A DNA stretch of 64,000 nt from assembly GCA_965644295.1 (NCBI GenBank), contig CBFFRP010000151.1:1-64000 (forward strand), read 5' to 3'. The first letter of the stretch is position 1; each line of letters opens with the position of its first letter. A program made the position numbers and the translations under genes. Below, one piece after another: positions 1 to 11,854 of this stretch. Below the pieces are notes generated by a model. It made no database searches. It was not told the origin of the DNA and saw only the letters and a list, made by a program, of their open reading frames with translations. The DNA comes from Paraphysomonas bandaiensis (taxonomy: Eukaryota > Chrysophyceae).

Positions 1-3000
1 TAACATAACATGCCTATCATCCATATATAACATAACATGCATATCATCCATATATAACATAACATGCATATCATCCATATATAACATAACATGCCTATCA
101 TCCATATATAACATAACATGCATATCATCCATATATAACATAACATGCATATCATCCATATATAACATAACATGCATACCATCCATATATAACATAACAT
201 GCCTATCATCCATATATAACATAACATGCCTATCATCCATATATAACATAACATGCATATCATCCATATATAACATAACATGCATATCATCCATATATAA
301 CATAACATGCATATCATCCATATATAACATAACATGCATATCATCCATATATAACATAACATGCCTATCATCCATATATAACATAACATGCATACCATCC
401 ATATATAACATAACATGCATATCATCCATATATAACATAACATGCATACCATCCATATATAACATAACATGCATATCATCCATATATAACATAACATGCA
501 TATCATCCATATATAACATAACATGCATATCATCCATATATAACATAACATGCATATCATCCATATATAACATAACATGCCTATCATCCATATATAACAT
601 AACATGCATATCATCCATATATAACATAACATGCATATCATCCATATATAACATAACATGCCTATCATCCATATATAACATAACATGCATATCATCCATA
701 TATAACATAACATGCATACCATCCATATATAACATAACATGCATATCATCCATATATAACATAACATGCATACCATCCATATATAACATAACATGCATAT
801 CATCCATATATAACATAACATGCATATCATCCATATATAACATAACATGCATATCATCCATATATAACATAACATGCATATCATCCATATATAACATAAC
901 ATGCATATCATCCATATATAACATAACATGCATATCATCCATATATAACATAACATGCCTATCATCCATATATAACATAACATGCATATCATCCATATAT
1001 AACATAACATGCATATCATCCATATATAACATAACATGCATATCATCCATATATAACATAACATGCATATCATCCATACATAACATAACATGCATATCAT
1101 CCATATATAACATAACATGCATATCATCCATATATAACATAACATGCATATCATCCATATATAACATAACATGCATATCATCCATATATAACATAACATG
1201 CATATCATCCATATATAACATAACATGCATATCATCCATATATAACATAACATGCATATCATCCATATATAACATAACATGCATATCATCCATATATAAC
1301 ATAACATGCATATCATCCATACATAACATAACATGCATATCATCCATATATATAACATAACATGCCTAACACCCATATATAACATAACATGCCTATCATC
1401 CATATATAACATAACATGCATATCATCCATATATAACATAACATGCATATCATCCATATATAACATAACATGCATATCATCCATATATAACATAACATGC
1501 ATATCATCCATATATAACATAACATGCATATCATCCATATATAACATAACATGCATATCATCCATATATAACATAACATGCCTATCATCCATATATAACA
1601 TAACATGCATATCATCCATATATAACATAACATGCATATCATCCATATATAACATAACATGCATATCATCCATATATAACATAACATGCATATCATCCAT
1701 ATATAACATAACATGCATATCATCCATATATAACACAACATGCATATCATCCATATATAACATAACATGCATATCATCCATATATAACATAACATGCATA
1801 TCATCCATATATAACATAACATGCATATCATCCATATATAACATAACATGCATATCATCCATATATAACATAACATGCATATCATCCATATATAACATAA
1901 CATGCATATCATCCATATATAACACAACATGCATATCATCCATATATAACATAACATGCATATCATCCATATATAACATAACATGCATATCATCCATATA
2001 TAACATAACATGCATATCATCCATATATAACATAACATGCATATCATCCATACATAACATAACATGCATATCATCCATATATAACATAACATGCATATCA
2101 TCCATATATAACATAACATGCATATCATCCATATATAACATAACATGCATATCATCCATATATAACACAACATGCATATCATCCATATATAACATAACAT
2201 GCATATCATCCATATATAACATAACATGCATATCATCCATATATAACATAACATGCATATCATCCATATATAACATAACATGCATATCATCCATACATAA
2301 CATAACATGCATATCATCCATATATAACATAACATGCATATCATCCATATATAACATAACATGCATATCATCCATATATAACACAACATGCATATCATCC
2401 ATATATAACATAACATGCATATCATCCATATATAACATAACATGCATATCATCCATATATAACATAACATGCATATCATCCATATATAACATAACATGCC
2501 TATCATCCATATATAACATAACATGCCTATCATCCATATATAACATAACATGCATATCATCCATATATAACATAACATGCATATCATCCATATATAACAT
2601 AACATGCATATCATCCATATATAACATAACATGCATATCATCCATATATAACACAACATGCATATCATCCATATATAACATAACATGCATATCATCCATA
2701 TATAACATAACATGCATATCATCCATATATAACATAACATGCATATCATCCATACATAACATAACATGCATATCATCCATATATAACATAACATGCATAT
2801 CATCCATATATAACATAACATGCATATCATCCATATATAACACAACATGCATATCATCCATATATAACATAACATGCATATCATCCATATATAACATAAC
2901 ATGCATATCATCCATATATAACATAACATGCATATCATCCATACATAACATAACATGCATATCATCCATATATAACATAACATGCATATCATCCATACAT

Positions 3001-4206
3001 AACATAACATGCATATCATCCATATATAACATAACATGCATATCATCCATACATAACATAACATGCATATCATCCATATATAACATAACATGCATATCAT
3101 CCATATATAACATAACATGCATATCATCCATATATAACATAACATGCCTATCATCCATATATAACATAACATGCCTATCATCCATATATAACATAACATG
3201 CATATCATCCATATATAACATAACATGCATATCATCCATATATAACATAACATGCATATCATCCATATATAACATAACATGCATATCATCCATATATAAC
3301 ACAACATGCATATCATCCATATATAACATAACATGCATATCATCCATATATAACATAACATGCATATCATCCATATATAACATAACATGCATATCATCCA
3401 TACATAACATAACATGCATATCATCCATATATAACATAACATGCATATCATCCATATATAACATAACATGCATATCATCCATATATAACACAACATGCAT
3501 ATCATCCATATATAACATAACATGCATATCATCCATATATAACATAACATGCATATCATCCATATATAACATAACATGCATATCATCCATACATAACATA
3601 ACATGCCTATCATCCATATATAACATAACATGCATATCATCCATACATAACATAACATGCATATCATCCATATATAACATAACATGCATATCATCCATAC
3701 ATAACATAACATGCCTATCATCCATACATAACATAACATGCATATCATCCATATATAACATAACATGCCTATCATCCATATATAACATAACATGCCTATC
3801 ATCCCTATATAACATAACATGCCTATCATCCATACATAACATAACATGCATATCATCCATATATAACATAACATGCCTATCATCCATATATAACATAACA
3901 TGCATATCATCCATATATAACATAACATGCCTATCATCCATATATAACATAACATGCATATCATCCATATATAACATAACATGCCTATCATCCATACATA
4001 ACATAACATGCATATCATCCATATATAACATAACATGCCTATCATCCATATATAACATAACATGCATATCATCCATATATAACACAACATGCATATCATC
4101 CATATATAACATAACATGCATATCATCCATATATAACATAACATGCATATCATCCATATATAACATAACATGCATATCATCCATACATAACATAACATGC
4201 CTATCT
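1..4206. repeat. 27-bp satellite/minisatellite array, about 155 units
   Basis: The unit is about 27 bp (taacataacatgcatatcat followed by ccatata) repeated head to tail without spacers from base 1, so the array is cut by the window edge. Because 27 is a multiple of 3 and the unit lacks stops in some frames, it produces ~950-codon open frames on both strands that are not genes. Units vary at few sites: gcatatc/gcctatc, catatat/catacat and aacataac/aacacaac. These variants recur at fixed distances, which shows duplication of multi-unit blocks. A subtelomeric, pericentromeric or simple intergenic satellite are all possible; the sequence does not decide between them. Confidence 0.97.
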
Positions 4207-4451
4207 ATACGGCTGTTGATAGATATATACGTACATGGAGTAGTCTGGATGTGAGTGTTGTGATGCGATTATATTCGGAATCATTTTGAGTTGTATCAAT
4301 TACATCACATTGTAGTAATGTTTGTATCCTTTGAGCTTCATTGAGATGAGAGTCTTTAGTTTTCATGGTGTTAATATATACAAGTGAGCATAGAGGTGAA
4401 GTATGTTTATATATATGTATGTGTGTATATATGTGTGTGTGTATGTATATA

Positions 4452-4494
<43 letters not shown>
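4207..4494. other. Spacer between satellite and first dispersed repeat; TG-rich microsatellite
   Basis: Unique sequence for about 170 bp, then a (tg/tatg)n microsatellite from about 4405 to 4499. No gene-like open frame is seen. Confidence 0.6.
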
Positions 4495-4498
<4 letters not shown>

Positions 4499-4627
4499 CG
4501 GTAGTCAGCATCTTCTTTTTCGGAAATATATTGAAGCAAAAAGCTTCCATAGTACTGCAGTACAACTACGGCTAGAATACAGATAATTATTGTCTCAATA
4601 TTAGAGGCATCTTCGAACAAAAATTGA
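4495..4627 (-). mobile_element. Short inverted-repeat element family A, copy 1 (truncated)
   Basis: Minus-strand copy of the ~149-bp family A element. It keeps the gtatcgg terminus at 4495, the ttcggaaata block, the gccgtagttgta block (reversed) and the conserved attgagacaataattat core (reversed). The distal terminal repeat is missing. No protein is encoded; this is a MITE-like or SINE-like noncoding repeat. Confidence 0.8.
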
Positions 4628-5019
4628 GTATGTATGTATGTATGTGTACGCATATATATAGATCTGTACGTATGTATGTATATAACGCTCTGAAGTGAGT
4701 AAAAGACGATGTTAGATTTTTCACTGACGATGTACTTCTATAGAGGGATTTACATAAGTACATGGAGGTGTATGTAGAGGTACAGTGAGGGTTGTTGGTA
4801 CCTACATGTACATATACAGAATGCAGAGGTACAGAAGTACAGTACGAAGGTACATGACCTCTGTGTGTATGTATGTATGTGTATATGAGTTACATACCGT
4901 ACTGCTTCATATACCACACACAACTCTCAACCTCTTCATCCAATCAAAACAGATTATAGTATAAAGTAGCATTCTCATTGGTGTATATCTCTCTCAATAA
5001 TTATCCACTCCAACCATCT

Positions 5020-5121
5020 GAATGCATTAAGAGAAGAAGATGAATGCATAAAGAGAAGAAGATGAATGCATTAAGAGAAGAAGATGAATGCATTAAGAGA
5101 TGAAGATGAATGCATTAAGAG
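5020..5121. repeat. 22-bp tandem repeat, about five units
   Basis: The unit gaatgcattaagagaagaag plus at is repeated head to tail with one-base variants (cataaag, agatgaag). The surroundings are noncoding and AT-rich. Confidence 0.9.
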
Positions 5122-5203
5122 TGAGGAAGGAAAAACTTTTGATTCTCAACATAAGAAATCATGAGATCAGCTTCACGTAAAGCTGCCCTGATCTGTTGGC
5201 ATC

Positions 5204-5542
5204 TCAGCCTTCGTGCTGCTTGCATGCTGAGCCCAGTGGACCATCCTGCTTATCCTTGACATTATCTGCATTCCCATTTCTGATGACCATCATCAAAGTC
5301 CTCGAGTTGAGTAGAAACACCCTTGAAATGGATTCTGGTGTGAAGTTGTCAGACACCTCTAGACTATGATACACACACTCTGATGATATAATCGACTGAG
5401 TATGATATTTATATGACCAAAACTCTAAATATCCAGGTTTTTGACTGCAGTAAAAAGTAAAAAGCCCTGATAATACCATACCCATTCCGGTGCACGTCCA
5501 GTTCGTAGTGAACTTCAAATCCTGCAGTATCCTGTAAGGCAA
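5204..5542 (-). CDS. Possible exon of an unrecognised protein
   Basis: An open frame of 112 codons whose composition (mixed Cys, Trp, charged residues, balanced G+C) looks coding and unlike the low-complexity flanks. It starts at no convincing ATG; a good acceptor (ccttgccttacag, minus strand) lies just inside its 5' end at about 5535, so it is more likely an internal or last exon than a whole gene. No family is recognised. It is downstream of, and on the same strand as, the SDR-like gene, whose own stop at 5941 separates them. It could also be a relic. Confidence 0.3.
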   Translation of the reverse strand: MPYRILQDLKFTTNWTCTGMGMVLSGLFTFYCSQKPGYLEFWSYKYHTQSIISSECVYHSLEVSDNFTPESISRVFLLNSRTLMMVIRNGNADNVKDKQDGPLGSACKQHEG

Positions 5543-5940
5543 GGATCGGTAAGAGCATGATTGCTATTAGGATTCATCTTAATACAAGATAGTATGTGTG
5601 AATTATGATGTTCAATGAAATATATCATGAACTGAATTAATGGTTGTATGTGGAAGATACTTGATCGTCATATCGTCATCGTAATGATCATCATTGTCAG
5701 TAATACTTCTAACTATTCCGTTGTGTATGATAGTTGTGTTCCACATTACTGTGTTCATCACTTTATGCTCTAGTAGTCACAACGTTCTTCTTACTATTTC
5801 TAAGCTAAAATCTGCATTATTGCCAAACTACTTAGAGATAACCTCAACAGTGTGCAAAGATATATAAAAGACAAATCCTTATTATATTACAATACACATA
5901 CTCTTCCTACTTCCTATATTTCCGCTTTCCACTATATCTA

Positions 5941-7626
5941 CTATGGTTCTTCCTCTGGCATATACTTCACAAATACCCACTCAGCTAATCTAAACACATA
6001 TTGCTTTATAGATAGCGGTAGAGTCGTATCTATAGAATGCAGTAGTTTCATAGACATATAAAGTGATGTATTTGTGTGTGTAGAAACTTCAATAATTCCC
6101 ATATGTTGGAATACAGGTAATACGTAGCTTAAGAATACGGTCGGAGGGGACATTAATGGGACTGCTACACGACCTTCTACATAATGCCTGTGAGGATATG
6201 GTGATCCGAGAGCATGTATGACACTATTCGTTACAGCTGCATTAACACTCGGCTGCAATACGCAGAGATAAGATGTCAGGAACAGATTATACGTATAGTG
6301 TAAGAGTAACTCACTGGTAATGGACGCTTCATCTGTTTGTTCTTAGTCCTCTTTCTGGATGCTCGCCTTTGCTTAGCTCGTCTTTCCTCTTGAACTTCTA
6401 TACTCTCTATCTCTAGTGGGGACGTCTCTGAGAAAAAGTGGTTCACTTGACCTACAGGTACCTCCACGAGAGACACCCTAAATTGGACACAAGATGAAAT
6501 AGCTATATGTTGTACTAGGTCCATACTACAACGAGTGCATACACAACAACCATACATGAAACAGGCGATCCCTCCCAGCCATAAAAAGTCAATCACGTTA
6601 GCATATACGCACCGATTATCTCCTAATTGATGAGAAGCCAGTTCGAAAGCTGTCCTGTCAAACGCACACGCTATTCCGCAGCCCATGTGAACCATACTGC
6701 GCATTAAATATTACGATAAGACAAACAAATCGTTATTACTCATACCGGTGTAGATAATTCTCTGCAGTCAAAGATTTGACGAAAACCACTCGACTATTGC
6801 TTGTGTTCATGTATTCCAGACACGCTTGTAGTATGCGTACTGGTCCCTGAAGGCGTTGCTGGTACTGTTCATGCAAATGTACCACATCCAGATCCATCGC
6901 CTGTCCCGTATTCATCTCCTCCGGATGGTCTATCAGCACTGCACCCACTAGGCTCCGACCCTGCCCCGTTTGCAGCTCCTGCACACGGTACATAGCTGTG
7001 GCTATTTGAGCAGGGTCCGTGAGGTCCAGAAGTACCGTCTCAATGCCTAATATACACGGAAGGTAAGAAGACGATGTTGTATACAAGGACGAGCAGGACA
7101 TATGTATACAAATATTAGCACATCTGGAAACCCATACGCAATAACTCAATACACATCACAGTATAGTAGTGACATGAAACTCTTACAGAAGAATACAAAG
7201 CGACCTCCCTCATAGTATGTTTATCTATCTATTGTATCTCTCTCTCTATATATATATGTATGCACGTAAGTATGTATCTCTCTCTCTATACGTATGTATG
7301 TATCATGTAGTATGGCAGTGTATATGTACGTATGTATGTTATGTATGTATACCTTTAACAGATGAGTACATAAGAGACTTCCTCTCTGCTTCAGAACTCA
7401 CACCCACTAAAACAAGACCACCTGCTTCAACTAATTTGAATGCAATTTCTCTACCAGGACCAGATAATGAGGATACTAATATAATACTATGAGACAAGGC
7501 TCTCGAGGAGTATACAGGCATCTCCATAGGGGTTTGAGGGTGACGGGGAATAACCCCCATTGAAGATAATGCAATAATTACAATAAATATTGCAATTAAA
7601 AGTGTATAGATAGAAATATATGTCAT
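5941..7626 (-). CDS. Membrane-anchored short-chain dehydrogenase/reductase-like protein, degenerate active site
   Basis: Five exons that splice in frame: 7626-7353, 7046-6746, 6696-6613, 6477-6315 and 6252-5941, giving 377 residues. An N-terminal membrane segment (residues ~6-22) precedes a Rossmann-like region with a recognisable SDR layout: beta1-loop SGPGREIAF, the LDLTDPAQI segment, the RVVFVKS strand, the AFELASHQL helix and the RVSLVEVPVG strand, most like the retinol/17-beta-hydroxysteroid dehydrogenase group of the ER membrane. However, the cofactor motif TGxxxGxG is SSLSGPG, NNAG is IDHP, and the YxxxK position reads IACAF. If the splicing is right, the protein keeps the fold but not the catalysis. 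A basic linker (EERRAKQRRASRKRTKNK) follows, then a hydrophobic C-terminal segment. Intron 1 (7047-7352) holds CT/TATG microsatellites. The 5' end is AT-rich. Which SDR subfamily it belongs to is uncertain. Confidence 0.72.
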
Positions 7627-8316
7627 ACTTGTTGAGTTTAATGAGTGAGTGATATGTATATATAGATGAGACTGTGTCTTCAGGCAGCTGGCTGCATCAT
7701 ACCACTCTACCTATTTTTGCATACTAACTCTAATTTTGGTATATTTTCATATATTTTCATATATTTTTCTAACTTTCTCCATATTTTCCGCTTTTTTATG
7801 TCCTATCTAAATAGTATAGCATACCTACTGCTGTATGTATATACACTGTATATCGAATATACTGTACGTATCGGCATCGTTTGTATATTTTTGTTCCAAG
7901 ATGCCTCTAATATTGAGACAATAATTATCTGTATTCCAGCCGTAGTTGTATTGAAGTAATATAGAGTATTTCTGCTTCAATTTAATCCCGAAAAATATGA
8001 TGCAGACTGCCGACACGGATGTATGTATATGTATGTATATGCATATCTCCATACATAGAGTCATGTATGTATATGTATGTGTACAGCAGTATATACACAC
8101 ATATATATATACATATACATATACATCCATCCAGCATACTAACTCCACAACACATACATCCATACATCACCATATCTATCCCTCTCTCATTCTCCCACCT
8201 CATCTCACTCACTCTTTCACTCTCTCTCATCCTCTGTATCTCTGTATCTCTATAGACATACATACATACACACATACACACATACACACACATATATACA
8301 CATACATACACACATA
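7627..8316. promoter_or_regulatory. Intergenic region between divergent genes, simple-sequence rich
   Basis: Lies between the starts of the minus-strand SDR-like gene (7626) and the plus-strand gene at 8317, so it must hold both promoters. It contains one family A element (7868-8016) and cata/caca microsatellite up to the ATG. No TATA box or other core element can be singled out in such AT-rich DNA. Confidence 0.4.
7868..8016 (+). mobile_element. Short inverted-repeat element family A, copy 2
   Basis: Full-length 149-bp copy. It begins gtatcggcatc and ends gactgccgacac, the inverted terminal repeat with one mismatch. It holds the conserved core attgagacaataattat and gccgtagttgtat. It lies about 300 bp upstream of the gene at 8317. 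No clear target-site duplication is seen. Confidence 0.85.
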
Positions 8317-9255
8317 ATGTCAGATTTATCACTCTCTTTATCACAAATTGAAGAAGAATTAAATACAATCACATCTCTTGCTAATTCAGGTCAATCATTT
8401 AATGAAAATCGACTTGATGTCCTCTTACAGCTAAGAGAGGACAATGAAGAGTATCAGATACGTCTAAAGGGACAACACATGCAATGGATGAAAGATTGGG
8501 GGGATTTCTGTTATCAATGTTTACTTATAATGCGTGGATATATCCCTCATACAATATTTGAATCATCAATTGAAGATTTAGAGAGAGTGTATCCATTACC
8601 ACTTGCAAGAAGACTGTTTCAGAAGCAGTGTCTGTGGTTGGTAAGAGAAGATAAGAGTGAGATAGCAAGAATGCATGAGTCGGTATTATTTAGTCGGTAT
8701 AATCCTGAAGGACATGACTTGGATGTAGTTGAATTGAGTGCATTATATTGCTGTTTACCGGAAAAATTTTCTAATGACAAGAAAGAGAAGTGGCGCGCAC
8801 GTATCGAGGCTCGAGTTAAAAATATGACGCACCGTATGGAGTCAAATATCTTACCGTTGACTGCGTTACGACATGAATGTTATACTGATGTTGAAGGTGC
8901 TTTCTCTGACTTAGAGTCAGTTCACCGAAGGGAAGTTGTGAGCCACGAAAATGGGAGGAGGAAATCTTTTACCGATGTATGCCAGCGTCATTCACTATTG
9001 AGCAATATCAGGGAAGAACGTGATAAAAATGAAAATGCAGACACACTTGAGCAATTGGAAACTGATCCCAGTTCTTTGCCCCTCTCCGGGGACAAGACCA
9101 CGGAGCCCAAGGTGGATATTGCGTCAAGTACCCCTAATGTTAAAAACTCTGTTGACGAATCTCCTGCTTCAACGCCAACTAATAAGAAGAAAGGCTCTAG
9201 AAATTCTACGAGAAGAGAGAAAGTCAAAAGCCAAATCAGAGTAGCTGATATATAG
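8317..9255 (+). CDS. Conserved-looking intronless protein of unknown function
   Basis: A 312-residue open frame starting at ATG directly after a cata/caca microsatellite and ending with TAG. No family is recognised. Residues ~1-50 are predicted helical with heptad-like acidic and Leu positions (QIEEELNTI). Residues ~55-180 form a compact region rich in Trp, Tyr and Leu (WMKDWGDFCYQCL, LARRLFQKQCLWLVRED, DVVELSALYCCLPEKF) that looks like a globular all-helical domain. Residues ~200-312 are hydrophilic, Ser/Thr/Lys-rich and end in a basic tail (KKKGSRNSTRREKVKSQ), suggesting disorder and possible nucleic-acid or microtubule affinity, which is only inference. It is transcribed divergently from the SDR-like gene. 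Codon composition is AT-rich at the start and more balanced later, as in its neighbours. Confidence 0.75.
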   Translation: MSDLSLSLSQIEEELNTITSLANSGQSFNENRLDVLLQLREDNEEYQIRLKGQHMQWMKDWGDFCYQCLLIMRGYIPHTIFESSIEDLERVYPLPLARRLFQKQCLWLVREDKSEIARMHESVLFSRYNPEGHDLDVVELSALYCCLPEKFSNDKKEKWRARIEARVKNMTHRMESNILPLTALRHECYTDVEGAFSDLESVHRREVVSHENGRRKSFTDVCQRHSLLSNIREERDKNENADTLEQLETDPSSLPLSGDKTTEPKVDIASSTPNVKNSVDESPASTPTNKKKGSRNSTRREKVKSQIRVADI

Positions 9256-9707
9256 TATTTTAGTTATTCTCCACATTAATGAATGATAAATATATCCCGT
9301 TTTTAGCCTAGTAGTTCATTGTATGAAAGTATTACCAGTATCACGTTGATTTATTCAAGAGTTTTGTGACATTATATTTTGCTGAGGCACCGAGTTCGTC
9401 CTAGCTCCATAGATCACTCGTGTCATGTATAGATCAAGCGATTTAGTTTCGATAACTATAATTCATTATCTCTCTTATGGGTTAGTTGAACAATTAAATA
9501 CTCTAGTATCTAGTTTCCTGTTCTGTATCGTATGTATGTAAAAGTATGTATCTTGAGAGGATGGTACCTACTTATTGCTGGAAAATTACAACTTATTATA
9601 CTAGGTACTAGTTATAGTGAATACTACACTTATTGGAAAAGTTAGATTTTTGATTATTAAATATACAACTACAGGACGATATTACTACGACGTCGTACGT
9701 ATAAAGA
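9256..9707. other. Intergenic, no feature seen
   Basis: AT-rich sequence with no open frame above background. It serves as 3' flank of the gene at 8317 and 5' flank of the ankyrin-like relic. Confidence 0.5.
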
Positions 9708-10160
9708 ATGTCCTCTACCGACAAAGGCAATAGTATACTGCTTACGGTCGCTGCAATCCAGATGATAGATCAGCACGAAGAAATAGTAGTTCTGCTGGAT
9801 GGAAAACTACGACAGTATATCTTCTTTCCGTCAGAGGGCTGTTTATATATACATATGCACATACGTGTATTATTTCTGCAGTGGCTTCATTCACATGATC
9901 CTCCTTGTCCATGGGATGAAGAGACATTTTGTGCTTCTGCAAGTGGTGGACACTTGGATATTCTGCAGTGGCTTCGTTCACAGGACCCTCCTTGCCCATG
10001 GAATGAGATGACTTACATTGCTGCTGTTTGTACCGGACACTTGGATATTCTGCATTGGCTTCGTTCACAGGACCCTCCTTGTCCATGGGATGAGATGACT
10101 TGCATTGCTGCTGCTGGAGGCGGACACTTGGATATTCTGCATTGGCTTCATTCATAGAAT
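9708..10160 (+). pseudogene. CPWDE-type ankyrin-repeat gene, truncated by a stop
   Basis: About 3-4 copies of a 29-residue ankyrin-like unit (core WLRSQDPPCPWDE followed by an AAxxGHLDIL helix) occupy the second half of a 149-codon frame. The last unit reads WLHS and then TAG where the other units have the codon CAG for Gln. Beyond the stop the same frame continues NLPQSW, matching DPPCPW, so the repeat tract was once longer. The N-terminal ~60 residues are not repeats and may include a short intron ending at the ctgcag before the first WLHS. This repeat type is common in large paralogous families of algae and other protists; a paralogue lies at 31757-32489. A short functional protein cannot be excluded. 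Confidence 0.7.
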
Positions 10161-10509
10161 CTTCCACAGTCATGGGTAGGATTGACAATGGGATGTTCTG
10201 AAGTGTGTTTGTTGAACAATATTGTTCCCTATCCCTGCTGTTCATATGTAATATAGGCTTGTATGCGGGATATGTTCATATTTATATGCAGCAACTTAAG
10301 AAATCGACGGTATTACGTATTTATATACTACAATATATGTAGGAAATAGTAGCAGAAGTATGTTGAATTCATGTTTTAAAAATCAGCAACAGAAAAGATA
10401 TGCTTCTTTCCTTACAGCTTTTAATTGCTCACAAACAGCAAACTCAACATTACTGAAATAAATGATCTTACTTAATAATGTCTTTTAGAGTCCTAGTGAT
10501 GAATACGGC

Positions 10510-10707
10510 TCATGAAAATTCTTTGCAAAGGATATTAACACATTTGCTCGAAGCATAAGTAGCGCTTTCTTTTCGAGAGAAACAGTTAGAAAGTTTCTCA
10601 AGTCTCTCGATTTCACGCTGTATATATTTCAATACACGCTCTACAATCTTCTCTGCGTATGACACATACAAGTCAGCAGAATCATTATTTTCGCCCGCTT
10701 CAGCCAT
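10510..10707 (-). CDS. Possible small helical protein
   Basis: From an ATG at 10707, 65 codons read an acidic start (MAEAGENNDSAD) and then a strongly helical, charged stretch (EKIVERVLKYIQREIERL) with coiled-coil-like spacing, ending in Cys-containing residues. No family is recognised. The frame continues upstream without a better start. Composition is more coding-like than the flanks, but the length is short, so chance cannot be excluded. Confidence 0.3.
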   Translation of the reverse strand: MAEAGENNDSADLYVSYAEKIVERVLKYIQREIERLEKLSNCFSRKESATYASSKCVNILCKEFS

Positions 10708-11017
10708 TGAGTTGCAATTACAATACGTAATATTGACTTGAATCCCATAATAGACGACTATTCGAACATGATAAACGAGTGTCAAAAATCAAATAGCGGA
10801 TATACATGAATATTACGTGAAATGTTTATAGTTTATGTTACTGATAATAATTCTTTCATGAAGGTGCGTACATTGTGTAAAACAATGCAAGTTTAAGGTT
10901 TACGTAGTTCGAAGTTGACTTCACCGATGTATCCAAATTTTAAATATGTATTTTTTGAAAAGGCGATGCTACATAATACATAGAAATTACATAACTGACT
11001 TTGTATGAGACAAGAAG

Positions 11018-11090
11018 CACTAGTGAAATAAAAGTAGTTCATTCGACTGCCATATGGACTTTCATATGAACTGCCTCCATTTCACTAGTG
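11018..11090. ncRNA. 73-bp imperfect hairpin
   Basis: Arms cactagtgaaat (11018-11029) and atttcactagtg (11079-11090) are a perfect 12-bp inverted repeat. Inside, agttcat and atgaact also pair. The hairpin could be a structured RNA or a very small foldback element; nothing here proves transcription. Confidence 0.4.
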
Positions 11091-11140
11091 AAGTAATCAT
11101 AAAAATGAGGCGTTATATAGTTAATGCCTGATTCTAAATA

Positions 11141-11237
11141 GCAGGGCCTGGTAACCATTAATGGCCTATTTATGGGTGCCCAGTCTCCCCGGTAGTAATA
11201 GTGGCATTACCGATTATTCGAGTAGGGTAGGCCCTGC
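11141..11237. repeat. 97-bp segment bounded by a 9-bp inverted repeat, unusually GC-rich
   Basis: gcagggcct at 11141-11149 pairs with aggccctgc at 11229-11237, and the enclosed sequence (cccagtctccccgg) is much richer in G+C than its surroundings. The length and closing 7-bp stem followed by ca recall a tRNA-like or SINE head, but no A box or B box (ggttcga) is present. A small nonautonomous element or a structured RNA are the alternatives. Confidence 0.4.
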
Positions 11238-11854
11238 CACATAGTAATATACGTGAACGCTGCAGGAGCTATAGAGGGAAAGTACACTCATGCAACAGAG
11301 TTATCGTTACTAGTTCATGATCATCTGTGGTGTGAGCTTTATTTTGCATGGAAACCAATTGGAAGGGATGACCTGGTCTGAATAAAGACCGCGGGCCTCA
11401 TAGATACTAAAGCAAGATATGGTTAAGATTGCGTTACCGTTACATGTGTACATATATACTGTGTACTGCAGTACACTATGGATATATACTCCAGTACGCT
11501 ATGGATATATACTGCAGTACGCTATACATATAGCAGGCAGTGTATATGAACACACATATATACAGCAGTGTATTATCACTTTTACAACGTACAAATTAAA
11601 AAAAAATGAAATTACAAACAGGTTTTTATATTAAACTTGACGAAATTACAATTTTTAGAAATTGTCCAATAAAATAAATATTAGAATTCTTTTTTTTTTC
11701 ACAACAAAAATTTTGTATAGATATAATACGGTATATTCCGTTATGTATTTCACGTCAGGTATTTAGAGAATTGAAAATTTCAATCTTTCCTATCCAATCA
11801 TTATATATTTAATTGGTTAAAACTGATTTTCAGTTTCCACTATCGTTTCAAGAT

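Noticed and set aside
1-4206. CRISPR-like array of 27-bp repeats
   Set aside because: There are no unique spacers between units, and the DNA is eukaryotic.
1333-4254. Open frames of 973 (plus) and 952 (minus) codons in the satellite
   Set aside because: They only reflect the 27-bp unit length and its lack of stops; both strands are open and the translation is a nine-residue repeat.
7666-7959. Coding potential of family A elements (ASNIETIIICI peptides in several places)
   Set aside because: The peptide appears wherever the repeat is inserted, in short frames cut differently each time; noncoding repeat explains it.
11141-11237. tRNA gene (7-bp closing stem followed by ca)
   Set aside because: Too long for a tRNA without intron, and no A-box or ggttcga B-box; kept only as a structured repeat.
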